Source: Luteococcus peritonei (GTDB lineage Bacteria; Actinomycetota; Actinomycetes; Propionibacteriales; Propionibacteriaceae). From it: a stretch of DNA of 64,000 nucleotides. Below, piece by piece: positions 1 to 7,814 of this stretch (the stretch's first letter is position 1; each line of letters begins with the position of its first letter). The notes below the pieces were generated by a model that was not told the origin of the DNA, ran no database searches, and worked only from the letters and a program-made list of their open reading frames with translations. A program made the translations under genes and the position numbers. The DNA lies in NCBI RefSeq assembly GCF_039526385.1, contig NZ_BAAAIX010000016.1, positions 1 to 64,000 of the forward strand, in the 5' to 3' direction.

Positions 1-1
1 A

Positions 2-124
2 TCAGACGGTCACACAGGCCGCCTGACCAGCCCCTAGAAATCTGTCAACCAAACTGGGGGCAGTCCCGAGTTTGGCCTTGCGCAGGTTCGCGCCCATCAG
101 TTGCGCACGGGTGTCAAGGGACAT
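2..124 (-). CDS. Short unassigned ORF at the window edge
   Basis: A 40-codon reading frame starts at an ATG with a purine-rich GGGAG 6 nt upstream and ends just inside the window edge. The product (starting MSLDTRAQLMGAN) matches nothing I recognise. It lies beside insertion-sequence DNA, so it may be a leftover of another gene rather than an expressed peptide. Confidence 0.2.
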   Translation of the reverse strand: MSLDTRAQLMGANLRKAKLGTAPSLVDRFLGAGQAACVTV

Positions 125-195
125 CGGGATCTCCCTGTCCGCGGACAGTTCATCTCCGTGCTGGCGGTCAGTTGATCTCCCTGGGGATTACCGGC

Positions 196-1116
196 TCATC
201 GCATTTGAGGGTGTAGCAGGGGTCTGAAGCCGCCTGATTCGAGGAGGCTGCGGGCGATGTAGTTGGTGAGGTTACGGAAGCCGAGGGCGGAGCCGCGGAG
301 GTGCTCGAGCCGTCCGTTGATCGCTTCGGTGGGGCCGTTGCTGGTGCCGGGTCGGTCGAAGAACGCCAACACGTCCGTGGAGCGCTGGGTCAGGGTCCGG
401 CCGAGCTTTCCCAGTTCCTCGAGGGTGTCGGGGACCTTCTTGCTCAGTGCCGCGATCACCTTCTCCATCTTGGCCTTGGCCTTGGCGCGGTCAGGTTCTC
501 GATAGGCGGCCACCATGGCCTGGTAGACCTCCCAAGTCGCCTCAACCGCGGCGTGCTTCTCGTGGGCGAACAGCATGCTGAGCCGCTCCCGTTGCCGGTC
601 GGTCAGCAGGCTCATCCCGGTGTGGAGGGTGCGGCGCGCCTTGTAGAGCGGGTCGTCCTTGCGGCCTCTGCGCTTGTGGAGCTGCTGCTGGACGCGTCGC
701 CGGCAGTCGTCCAGGGCGTCGCCGGCCAGGCGGACGACGTGGAAGGGGTCCATGACCGCGACTGCGCCGGGCAGAGCCTCGCCGGCGGCGGTCTTGAACC
801 CGGACCATCGCCACGACCTCGATGCGGTCCTTCCATTGCTTGGGGCGGGCCTCGAGCCAGGCCTTGAACGCTGCCTTCGAGCGGCCCTCGATCATGTCCA
901 GCAGCCGCGCGGGCCCGGTCCTGTCCCGTGCCGGGGTGAGGTCGATGATCACGGTGACGTACTTGTCGCCGCGCCGAGTATGGCGCCAGACATGCTCGTC
1001 AACACCGATCACGCGGACTGCGTCGAAGCGGGCGGGGTCGTCGATCAGCAAGCGCTGGCCCTCGGTGGTTGTGACAGCTTGGTTTGGCCCCGTTGTGACG
1101 GGGCGCATTTTGGTGG
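196..1116 (-). pseudogene. ISL3-family transposase, frameshifted and 5'-truncated
   Basis: Two adjacent minus-strand frames carry the middle and end of an ISL3-type DDE transposase. The upstream frame holds the stretch VIGVDEHVWRHT and VTVIIDLTPARD. The downstream frame (196-753) starts MDPFHVVRLAGDAL and ends with the family's NGPTEAINGRLEHLRG segment. The frames do not join: around 795-810 the codons for the expected VAMDGFTGFK stretch are short by about 8 nt, which shifts the frame. The N-terminal zinc-finger/HTH third is missing because homology stops near 1067, just short of the IS30 left end. The gene cannot make an active transposase. The exact terminal repeat near 180-200 was not mapped. 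Confidence 0.8.
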
Positions 1117-2374
1117 TCGTTGCAACACCTGAGATCAGGAGTTGCCCATGGCCAGGCCAGGTCCGAAGCCGCAGTACGCGAAGCGTGAGGCGTTGGAGAA
1201 GTTGTTGTTGCGGGGCGTGTCGATGTCGGAGGCGGCGCGCCGGGTCGGGGTGGATCGCAAGACCGCGAAGCGCTGGCGCTACGGCCGCACGGTCCCCACA
1301 CAGGACGGGCGGGTGCTGCACTATGCCCCCGTGATCCTGCTCAAACCGGCGAAGCCTTCCTCGCCTCGCTACCTCAGCCTGGACGAACGGGTCCGGATCG
1401 CGGACCTCCATCGTGAAGGCCACAGCCTGCGCGCGATTGGCAGGCTCATGGGCCGGCCGGCGTCGACCATCAGCCGCGAACTCCAACGCAACACGAGTCC
1501 TGCCGGCCGCTACCGGCCACACCAGGCACACCAGCGCGCGATGGCGCGCCGCCCACGACCCCGCACGAGCCGTCTGGCCCGAGACCCCGTGCTGCGCGAG
1601 TACGTCGAGAAGCAACTGTTGCGTCGCTGGAGCCCCGAACAAATCGCCCAAGTCCTGCCCACGATGTTTCCCGACCAGCCCGAACGATGGATCTGCGCCG
1701 AGACGATCTACCAAGCCGTTTACCGATCTGACTTGGGAGGACTCCAGCGAGCGCTGCCCGGATTCGTACTGCGTCAGCGGCATCGTCAACGGATGCGACG
1801 ACGTCACCCCCTCGCACGCCGGCCCGGACGTAACCACGTACCCACGATGACCTCGATCGACCAGCGGCCCGCCAGTGTCCTGGACCGACGCGAGTGCGGC
1901 AACTGGGAAGGCGACCTCATCATGGGGTCGGGCAACACCTCGGCAGTGATCACCTTGGTAGAGCGCTCCTCACGGTTCACGTTCGTCGGCCACCTGCCAC
2001 CGGGCCGCAAGGACTCGGCCACAGTATGTGACGTCGTCGCGGGCTTCCTCGCGTCGTTGCCGCCCCACCTGCGTCGGACCTTGACTTGGGACCAGGGCAA
2101 CGAGATGGCGCAGCACGCCACGATCACCGCTCGAGTCCCCGGGCTGGAGATCTACGTGTGTGACGCGCACGCGCCATGGCAACGCCCCTCGAACGAAAAC
2201 ACCAACGGGCTGCTGCGTGACTACCTACCCAAGGGCACGAACCTGGCGGTCTTCGACCCAGTCGCCATCGCCGAGATCCAGCATCAGCTGAACGAACGGC
2301 CCCGCAGGAGCCTCGAATGGCAGTCCCCGCAGCAGGTCTTCGCTAGCCTGCAGAACACACCCGTGTTGCAACGA
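1117..2374 (+). mobile_element. IS30-family insertion sequence
   Basis: A single transposase gene is bracketed by a perfect 12-bp inverted repeat, TCGTTGCAACAC at 1117-1128 and its complement at 2363-2374. The right repeat overlaps the last codons of the transposase. The left end lies against the broken ISL3 transposase. No ISL3 sequence resumes on the right, and I see no matching target duplication, so one flank has been lost or rearranged since insertion. The extent is set by the visible repeats and could be a few bases longer. Confidence 0.8.
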
Positions 2375-2377
2375 TGA
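1148..2377 (+). CDS. IS30-family transposase
   Basis: This 409-residue protein has the full IS30 layout. An N-terminal helix-turn-helix (SMSEAARRVGVDRKTAKRW) is followed by a second HTH (HSLRAIGRLMGRPASTISRE) and a DDE catalytic core with GDLIMG, the LTWDQGNEMAQH segment and the APWQRPSNENTNGLLRDY block near the C-terminus that carries the catalytic glutamate. The ATG at 1148 is preferred over a TTG two codons earlier. The length is normal and no break is visible, so it is probably active in cutting and rejoining this element's ends. The stop codon falls at the edge of the right terminal repeat. Confidence 0.93.
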   Translation: MARPGPKPQYAKREALEKLLLRGVSMSEAARRVGVDRKTAKRWRYGRTVPTQDGRVLHYAPVILLKPAKPSSPRYLSLDERVRIADLHREGHSLRAIGRLMGRPASTISRELQRNTSPAGRYRPHQAHQRAMARRPRPRTSRLARDPVLREYVEKQLLRRWSPEQIAQVLPTMFPDQPERWICAETIYQAVYRSDLGGLQRALPGFVLRQRHRQRMRRRHPLARRPGRNHVPTMTSIDQRPASVLDRRECGNWEGDLIMGSGNTSAVITLVERSSRFTFVGHLPPGRKDSATVCDVVAGFLASLPPHLRRTLTWDQGNEMAQHATITARVPGLEIYVCDAHAPWQRPSNENTNGLLRDYLPKGTNLAVFDPVAIAEIQHQLNERPRRSLEWQSPQQVFASLQNTPVLQR

Positions 2378-2394
2378 CTGGAACCCACCCGGCC

Positions 2395-2447
2395 TGAATC
2401 GGCCCCACGTGCAGCCTGCCGGGGTGTTGACAGTCTGAATTGGCCCC
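2395..2447. repeat. IS21 left-end direct repeats
   Basis: Two copies of CTGAAT(C/T)GGCCCC lie 41 nt apart (about 2394-2406 and 2435-2447), upstream of istA. Repeated motifs of this kind are the transposase-binding sites of IS21 elements. The second copy is preceded by TGTTGACAGT, which may be the true element tip. Confidence 0.55.
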
Positions 2448-2496
2448 GCCCCTCCCCGCTGGTCCCCATCCACTGGTGTGAGGCGAGGAGGCCGAG

Positions 2497-4164
2497 ATGG
2501 GGTCACGAGTGCAACTGTTTGCCGACATCCGCCACGACGCGCGAGTCGATGGTCTGTCCATCCGCGAACTCGCGCGCAAGCACGGGGTGCACCGCCGCAC
2601 CGTCCGCCAGGCACTCGCCTCGGCCGAACCACCACCCCGCAAGACCCCGGTCCGCACCGCCCCACGGCTGGACCCGTACAAGCCGGCGATCGACCAGATG
2701 CTGCTCTACGACCTGACCGCCCCGCGCAAGCAGCGCCACACCGCCACGAGGATCCTGGCCCGGTTGCGTGACGAGCACGGCGCGACGGACCTGTCCTACT
2801 CGACGGTGCGGGACTACGTCCGGATCCGCAGGGCGCAGATCGAGCTGGAGGCCGGGCGGCGGGTGGAGGCGATGGTGCCGCAGGACCACGCCCCCGGCGC
2901 GGAGGCGGAGGTCGACTTCGGTGAGGTGTATGTGATCCTCGACGGCGTCAAGACCAAGTGCCACATGTTCGTCTACCGCCTGTCGCACTCGGGCAAGGCG
3001 ATCCACCGCGTCTACCCGACCGGCGGGCAGGAAGCCTTCCTCGAGGGCCACATCGAGGCCTTCCACGCCCTGGGCGGCATCCCGACCCGCCACATCCGCT
3101 ACGACAACCTCACGTCCGCGGTCGTGCAGGTCATCCATGGCGGTGACCGGCTCCGCGAGGAGAACGAACGCTGGGTGCTGTTTCGTTCCCACTACGGTTT
3201 CGACGCGTTCTACTGCCAGCCCGGCATCGACGGCGCCCATGAGAAGGGCGGTGTCGAGGGCGAGGTCGGCTGGTTCCGCCGCAACCACCTCACCCCGATG
3301 CCCGAGGTCGCCAGCCTGGACGAACTCAACGACCAGATCCGTGTCTGGGAAGTCGACGACAACACCCGCCGGATCGCCGGCCATGCGAACACGATCGGGC
3401 AGGACTACCGCGCCGAACTCGACCACCTGGCGCCGCTGCCGGCCGATGACTTCGACCCCGGCCTGATCCTCCACCCGCGCGTCGACCGCTCCGCCCTGAT
3501 CACCGTGCGCATGGTCAAGTACTCCGTTCCGGCGCACCTGATCGGGCAGCGCGTCCGGGTCAGTCTGCGGGCCTCGTGCGTGGTCGTGTTCGAGGGCCGC
3601 ACCGTGGTCGCCACCCATCCCCGCCTCGGCACGCGTGGGGTGACCCGGGTCGAGCTGGACCACTACCTCGAGGTTCTGCGCCACAAGCCCGGCGCGTCCC
3701 CCGGCTCGACCGCCCTGGCCCAAGCCAGAGCCGCGGGGGCGTTCACCGCCGCCCACGACGCGTTCTGGGCTGCCGCCCGCAAGACCAGCGGCGACGTCGC
3801 GGGCACCCAGGAGTTGATCGACGTGCTCCTGCTCCACCGATCCCTTCCGGCCGAGGCGGTGATCGCCGGCATCACCTCAGCCCTGTCCGTTGGTGCGATC
3901 AGCCCCGACGTCGTCGCCGTCGAAGCCCGCCGCCACGCCACCACCCACACACCCGCCCCAGTCAGCCCGACCAGGCGGGGGACGGTCGTGAACCTGCCAC
4001 CACGACGCCCCACCGACCCGCACCAGGTCATCGCGCACCTGCCCGAGGACACCCGCCCCCTGCCCACTGTCACTGCCTACGACGAACTCCTGCGCCGCCG
4101 CCAACCCGACCCCGCCCCGGCCTCCGCCGAGGTCCACCACCACACCCAGACAGGAACCCCATGA
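2497..4164 (+). CDS. istA: IS21-family transposase IstA
   Basis: This 555-residue DDE transposase cuts and joins the IS21 ends together with IstB. The N-terminal helix-turn-helix reads LSIRELARKHGVHRRTVRQA. The integrase core shows EAEVDFGEVYVI, TRHIRYDNLTSAV and EKGGVEGEVGWFRRN, which supply the D, D and E. A C-terminal beta-barrel region follows (TVRMVKYSVPAHLIG). The ATG at 2497 follows GAGGCCGAG. The gene overlaps istB by 4 bp (ATGA), giving translational coupling. It looks intact. Confidence 0.94.
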   Translation: MGSRVQLFADIRHDARVDGLSIRELARKHGVHRRTVRQALASAEPPPRKTPVRTAPRLDPYKPAIDQMLLYDLTAPRKQRHTATRILARLRDEHGATDLSYSTVRDYVRIRRAQIELEAGRRVEAMVPQDHAPGAEAEVDFGEVYVILDGVKTKCHMFVYRLSHSGKAIHRVYPTGGQEAFLEGHIEAFHALGGIPTRHIRYDNLTSAVVQVIHGGDRLREENERWVLFRSHYGFDAFYCQPGIDGAHEKGGVEGEVGWFRRNHLTPMPEVASLDELNDQIRVWEVDDNTRRIAGHANTIGQDYRAELDHLAPLPADDFDPGLILHPRVDRSALITVRMVKYSVPAHLIGQRVRVSLRASCVVVFEGRTVVATHPRLGTRGVTRVELDHYLEVLRHKPGASPGSTALAQARAAGAFTAAHDAFWAAARKTSGDVAGTQELIDVLLLHRSLPAEAVIAGITSALSVGAISPDVVAVEARRHATTHTPAPVSPTRRGTVVNLPPRRPTDPHQVIAHLPEDTRPLPTVTAYDELLRRRQPDPAPASAEVHHHTQTGTP

Positions 4165-4973
4165 CCACGAACACCAGCAGCTCCCGTCCGGGCGGTCTTC
4201 GTCGTCGTCACGGCCTCACCGAACAAGCCGCCCAGGCCGCGATCGACCAGGCCTGCCGCCGCCTACGACTGCCCACCATCCGGTCCGTCGTCGATGAGGC
4301 GATCACCACCGCCACCAAGGAACAACTCACCTACCAGGGCTTCCTCGCCGAGCTGCTCCTGGCCGAGGTCGACGACCGTGACCGGCGCTCTACCCTGCGC
4401 CGTATCAAGAGCGCCGGATTCCCGCGCGAGAAGTGGCTGGCCGACTTCGACTTCACCGCGAACCCGAACATCAACCCCGCCACCATCAACGAGCTCGCCA
4501 CCGGCGACTGGATCCGCCGCGGCGACCCGCTGTGCCTGATCGGGGACTCCGGCACCGGCAAGTCCCACCTGCTCATCGCACTCGGCACCGCCGCCGCAGA
4601 ACAGGGCTACCGCGTCCGCTACACCCTCGCAACCCGCCTGGTGAACGAGCTCGTCGAGGCCGCTGACGAGAAGCAACTCACCAAGACCATCAACCGCTAC
4701 GGAAGAGTGGATCTCCTGGTCATTGACGAACTGGGATACATGGAGCTCGACCGGCGCGGCGCCGAGCTGTTGTTCCAGGTCCTCACAGAGCGGGAGGAGA
4801 AGAACGCCATCGCGATCGCGTCCAACCAGTCCTTCTCCGCCTGGACCGACACCTTCACTGACCCCAGGCTCTGTGCAGCGATCGTCGACCGCCTCACCTA
4901 CAACGCCACCATCATCGAGACCGGAACCAACTCCTATCGCCTCGCCCACACGCGAGCTCGCCAGACTCTGTGA
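4161..4973 (+). CDS. istB: IS21-family helper ATPase IstB
   Basis: This 270-residue AAA+ ATPase related to DnaC acts as the target-selection and regulatory partner of IstA. The Walker A motif is GDSGTGKSHLL, Walker B is DLLVIDELGYMEL, and the sensor-1 region is AIASNQSFSAW. The C-terminal family signature AAIVDRLTYNATIIETGTNS is complete. The start overlaps the istA stop. The DNA after the stop carries no recognisable IS21 terminus. Confidence 0.94.
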   Translation: MTTNTSSSRPGGLRRRHGLTEQAAQAAIDQACRRLRLPTIRSVVDEAITTATKEQLTYQGFLAELLLAEVDDRDRRSTLRRIKSAGFPREKWLADFDFTANPNINPATINELATGDWIRRGDPLCLIGDSGTGKSHLLIALGTAAAEQGYRVRYTLATRLVNELVEAADEKQLTKTINRYGRVDLLVIDELGYMELDRRGAELLFQVLTEREEKNAIAIASNQSFSAWTDTFTDPRLCAAIVDRLTYNATIIETGTNSYRLAHTRARQTL

Positions 4974-5142
4974 CTCGACGGGTCATGGCGTGGCCATCGA
5001 GAGCAGTGCACGGCAGAGAGGCGGCCGAACCGAGTGCCGGTCGACTTCTGGTGGGTTTCTGTGCCACTGCGGGTACTGCACAGGTCCGGGGCATCGATGG
5101 TCCGGACGGGGGAGGTGGGTGACAGCCGGTGTTCGCGGTGGA

Positions 5143-5163
5143 TCTTGATCATTTCTTCACACT
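5143..5163 (+). promoter_or_regulatory. Metal-regulon box, copy 1
   Basis: The box TCTTGATC-ATT-TCTTCACACT ends 43 nt before the ATG of the DUF6803 gene. Nearly the same 21 nt recur at 7752 before the multicopper oxidase and, more degenerate, at 11389 before the small membrane protein and Cu ATPase. I infer a binding site for the response regulator encoded at 5945-6640. The 170 nt between istB and this box hold no gene. Confidence 0.5.
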
Positions 5164-5205
5164 GTCTTGCTCGTGGCTCGACATGCCGCCTGGAGGCTTG
5201 GCGGC

Positions 5206-5913
5206 ATGACGACGAATGAATCCTCATCCCTGGCTCGTGGGTCCCTCGCATTCCTGGGAATTGCCAGCGTGGCCGCGGTCGGGCTGGCCCTGGCCGTGCC
5301 CGACCTGACTGCTGGCTCGGGCATGGCTGGCATGGCGATGACCCACTACATGGAACTTCTCGCGGTGCGGCAACCGTGGAACCTGCTGTTGTTCATGGCC
5401 CTCCCGGTCATCCTGGCCGAGACCTTGGCGATCACGGAACTGGTCATGCTGCTGGGGCGCCGCAATGACCGGCCCGCAGCCCCGTGGGTGGCGAGGCTCA
5501 GTCGGGCTGCTGGCCTGCTCGCCGGTCCCGTGTGGGTCTTCATCGGGACGCACCTGATGGTCCACGCGGTGGTGCCCTTGACCATGAATGGGGGATGGCG
5601 CGGCCCGGCTGATGTCATCGCGGTCCTCAGCTACCTGGTCGGTGGCCTGCCCATGCTCGTGATCAGTCTCCTCGAGGCGGGGGTCCTGGGCCGCAGTAGT
5701 GAGAACCGTCTGCGGATGCACGTGGCGATGGTGGCGGCCTTCCTCGTGGTGGCCCACGTGGCGATGATCTTCGGGATGGTCGATCCGGCAGTCCTGGGAG
5801 GTGACACGTCGTCGAGCGTCATGACCCATGACATGGGTGGCATGTCCGGCATGAACCACGACATGGGCAGCATGAACCACAACATGTCCCCGTCCTCGCA
5901 ACCGACGAGGTGA
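5206..5913 (+). CDS. DUF6803-type membrane protein with Met/His tail
   Basis: This 235-residue polytopic membrane protein resembles the DUF6803 family of uncharacterised proteins; I assign it from the MTHYMELLAVRQPWNLLLFM segment. About six hydrophobic segments follow one another (roughly 15-32, 52-72, 92-112, 128-148, 170-190), with HYME and HLMVHAV potential ligands. The last 35 residues form a soluble tail with repeated MTHDMGGM and MNHDMGSM units, a methionine/histidine pattern typical of Cu(I)/Cu(II) binding. The ATG at 5206 is chosen because TGGAGG sits 9 nt upstream. It is first in a run with the two-component system and oxidase, so a role in copper handling is likely. Its molecular activity is unknown. 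Confidence 0.75.
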   Translation: MTTNESSSLARGSLAFLGIASVAAVGLALAVPDLTAGSGMAGMAMTHYMELLAVRQPWNLLLFMALPVILAETLAITELVMLLGRRNDRPAAPWVARLSRAAGLLAGPVWVFIGTHLMVHAVVPLTMNGGWRGPADVIAVLSYLVGGLPMLVISLLEAGVLGRSSENRLRMHVAMVAAFLVVAHVAMIFGMVDPAVLGGDTSSSVMTHDMGGMSGMNHDMGSMNHNMSPSSQPTR

Positions 5914-5944
5914 CGCCTGCTGGGTCTCGTGGTGAGGTGGAGCC

Positions 5945-6640
5945 ATGAGCGATGTGGCGCGCACTTCGGTGCTGGTGGTCGACGACGAACCGGTGCTGGC
6001 CGGCACGGTGAAGAACTACCTGGAACGGGCCGGCATGGCCGCAGACACCTGTGCAGACGGGAACGAGGCGGTGTCGCGGATCCGGGAGGAGCAGCCAGAT
6101 GTCGTCATCCTCGACCTCGGCCTTCCGGGCCTCGACGGAGTGGAGGTCTGTCGCAAGGTGCGCACCTTCAGCGACTGCTACGTCCTGATGCTGACCGCGC
6201 GAGCTGACGAGGTGGACATGCTCATAGGGTTGTCCGTGGGCGCGGATGACTACCTCACCAAGCCCTTCAGCCCGCGCGAACTCGTCGCACGCGTCCAGGT
6301 GCTGCTGCGTCGCCCGCGATCCACGGCTTCCACGTCCGTCGCCCGCAGGATCGGGACCCTGGTGGTGCATCCCGACTCGCGCGAGGCCTTCATGGATGGT
6401 GTGGCGGTGGACCTGACACGCACCGAGTTCGACCTGCTGAAGGCACTGTCGCAGCATCCCGGACGTGTGTTGAGCAGGCGTCAGCTCACGGACATGGTCT
6501 GGGGCGAGGACTGGGTCGGCGACGACCATCTGGTCGATGTCCACGTGGCACACCTGCGCAAGAAGCTGGGTGAGGAGGCCGCCGATCCCCGCTACGTGCT
6601 GACCGTACGGGGCGTGGGCTACCGGATGGGCCGAGGCTGA
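5945..6640 (+). CDS. OmpR/PhoB-family response regulator
   Basis: This 231-residue two-domain transcription regulator has a receiver domain (about 8-120) with acidic pocket D13/D14, phospho-acceptor D57 in VVILDLGLPG, T84 and K106. The winged-helix DNA-binding domain (about 137-230) carries TRTEFDLLKAL and the YVLTVRGVGYRM wing. GGTGAGGTGGAG precedes the ATG. Its stop overlaps the kinase start (TGATG), so the two form a translationally coupled pair. Flanked by copper genes, it probably senses metal through its partner kinase and may bind the repeated box at 5143, 7752 and 11389. The metal specificity is inferred from context. Confidence 0.93.
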   Translation: MSDVARTSVLVVDDEPVLAGTVKNYLERAGMAADTCADGNEAVSRIREEQPDVVILDLGLPGLDGVEVCRKVRTFSDCYVLMLTARADEVDMLIGLSVGADDYLTKPFSPRELVARVQVLLRRPRSTASTSVARRIGTLVVHPDSREAFMDGVAVDLTRTEFDLLKALSQHPGRVLSRRQLTDMVWGEDWVGDDHLVDVHVAHLRKKLGEEAADPRYVLTVRGVGYRMGRG

Positions 6641-7779
6641 TGGGAGGACGGCCATCAGAGCTGTGGCCCGGGTTGTCGTGGGGTCGACGGCTGGTGTGGA
6701 CACAGTTCGCCGTCCTGGTCACCATGAGCGTCACGCTGGTCCTCACCGCCCTGGAGATGGGCCCGCCGTTGTTCAAGAAGCACATGGCCGAGGCCGGGCA
6801 CACCCAGCCCAAGGTGCTGGACCATGCCGAGCGTGCCTTCCATGACGCCGGTGCGGCCTCCCTGGGATTGGGACTTGCCGCCGCGATGATGATCGCGGCA
6901 GTGACGTCATGGGTGCTGAACCGCAGCCTCATCCGAGGGCTGGATGCCCTGGCCGAGGGGGCTGAGAGGGTCGCGCACGGCAACTACGACGACCCCGTGC
7001 GCATGCCGCCACTGGGGCGCGAACTCGAATCCGTGGCCCATGAGTTCAACCGGATGGCGGCCCAGATCGCGGCCACGGAGGCCACCCGACGACGCATGTT
7101 GACCGATCTTGGCCATGAGCTGCGAACGCCCCTGTCCGTGACGCGGGTGACGCTCGAGAGCCTCCAGGACGGAGTCGCCGTGTATGGGCCGGAAGTCCTT
7201 GAGGTCCTCCAACGCCAGAACGAGCGCATCACGGCGCTGGCGGCCGACATCTCCGAGGTCTCCAGGGCAGAGGAGGGGCGGATCCCCCTCGAACTACGGC
7301 TGACCCGCATCGATGACCTGGTGGAATCGGCGGTCACCTCGTGTGCGAAAGCCTGTGCCGAGGCAGGTATCCAGCTGGTGACCCGTGGCAACTGCCCCGT
7401 GGAGGTGGACGTCGACCCTGCACGCATCGGCCAGGTCCTGGACAACCTGCTGCGCAACGCCGTCCAGCACACGCCACGCGGGGGTGAGGTATGTGTGACG
7501 AGCTGGTCTGACACGGACTCGGTGTCCATCCAGGTCAGCGACACCGGCGCAGGCATACCCGCCGGTGAGGTGCCCCACGTCTTCGAACGCTTCTTCCACC
7601 AAGGATCACGCAGGGTCCGTGACGTCGACGGCGGAACCGGAGTCGGCCTGACCATCGCCAGAGCCGTCGCCCGGGCACATGGGGGCGACGTGCTGGCGGC
7701 CAGTCCGGGGGTGGGCTGCGGTGCGTCGTTCACCCTGGTGCTGCCACGAAGTCTTGATCGAATCTCCACACTTCCCTGA
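6640..7779 (+). CDS. Membrane sensor histidine kinase
   Basis: This 379-residue kinase has a short N-terminal cytoplasmic stretch, TM1 (about 19-40), a short extracytoplasmic loop (about 41-72) with several histidines, TM2 (about 73-95) and a HAMP domain. The dimerisation/phosphotransfer domain has H159 in GHELRTPLSV. The ATPase domain shows the N box DNLLRNAVQHTP, G1 DTGAGIP and G2 GGTGVGLTIARA. The roughly 30-residue sensor loop is small, as in several metal-sensing kinases. It pairs with the overlapping upstream regulator. The second regulon box lies inside its last codons, so the downstream oxidase probably has its own promoter. Confidence 0.92.
   Translation: MGGRPSELWPGLSWGRRLVWTQFAVLVTMSVTLVLTALEMGPPLFKKHMAEAGHTQPKVLDHAERAFHDAGAASLGLGLAAAMMIAAVTSWVLNRSLIRGLDALAEGAERVAHGNYDDPVRMPPLGRELESVAHEFNRMAAQIAATEATRRRMLTDLGHELRTPLSVTRVTLESLQDGVAVYGPEVLEVLQRQNERITALAADISEVSRAEEGRIPLELRLTRIDDLVESAVTSCAKACAEAGIQLVTRGNCPVEVDVDPARIGQVLDNLLRNAVQHTPRGGEVCVTSWSDTDSVSIQVSDTGAGIPAGEVPHVFERFFHQGSRRVRDVDGGTGVGLTIARAVARAHGGDVLAASPGVGCGASFTLVLPRSLDRISTLP
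7752..7772 (+). promoter_or_regulatory. Metal-regulon box, copy 2
   Basis: The box TCTTGATC-GAA-TCTCCACACT overlaps the 3' end of the kinase gene. It ends 43 nt before the oxidase ATG, exactly the spacing seen for copy 1. The first 8 bases match copy 1 fully, and 9 of the last 10 match. Confidence 0.5.
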
Positions 7780-7814
7780 CCCGGTCACAATGCGGGGCGG
7801 GAAGAGTCGTGGGC

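Larger units (their letters stand above)
2381..4973 (+). mobile_element. IS21-family insertion sequence, right end not found
   Basis: The element carries intact istA and istB genes in the usual overlapping order. The left boundary is marked by two copies of a terminal motif (TGAATCGGCCCC and TGAATTGGCCCC), as IS21 elements commonly have. On the right I searched 4974-5160 for the inverted motif GGGGCCAATTCA and did not find it, so that end appears deleted. Without both ends the element is probably immobile unless served in trans. It lies directly between the IS30 element and the metal-resistance island. Confidence 0.75.

Noticed and set aside
4974..5142. Right terminal repeat of the IS21 element
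   Set aside because: I looked for GGGGCCAATTCA-type sequence and found none; the region holds only unrelated bases.
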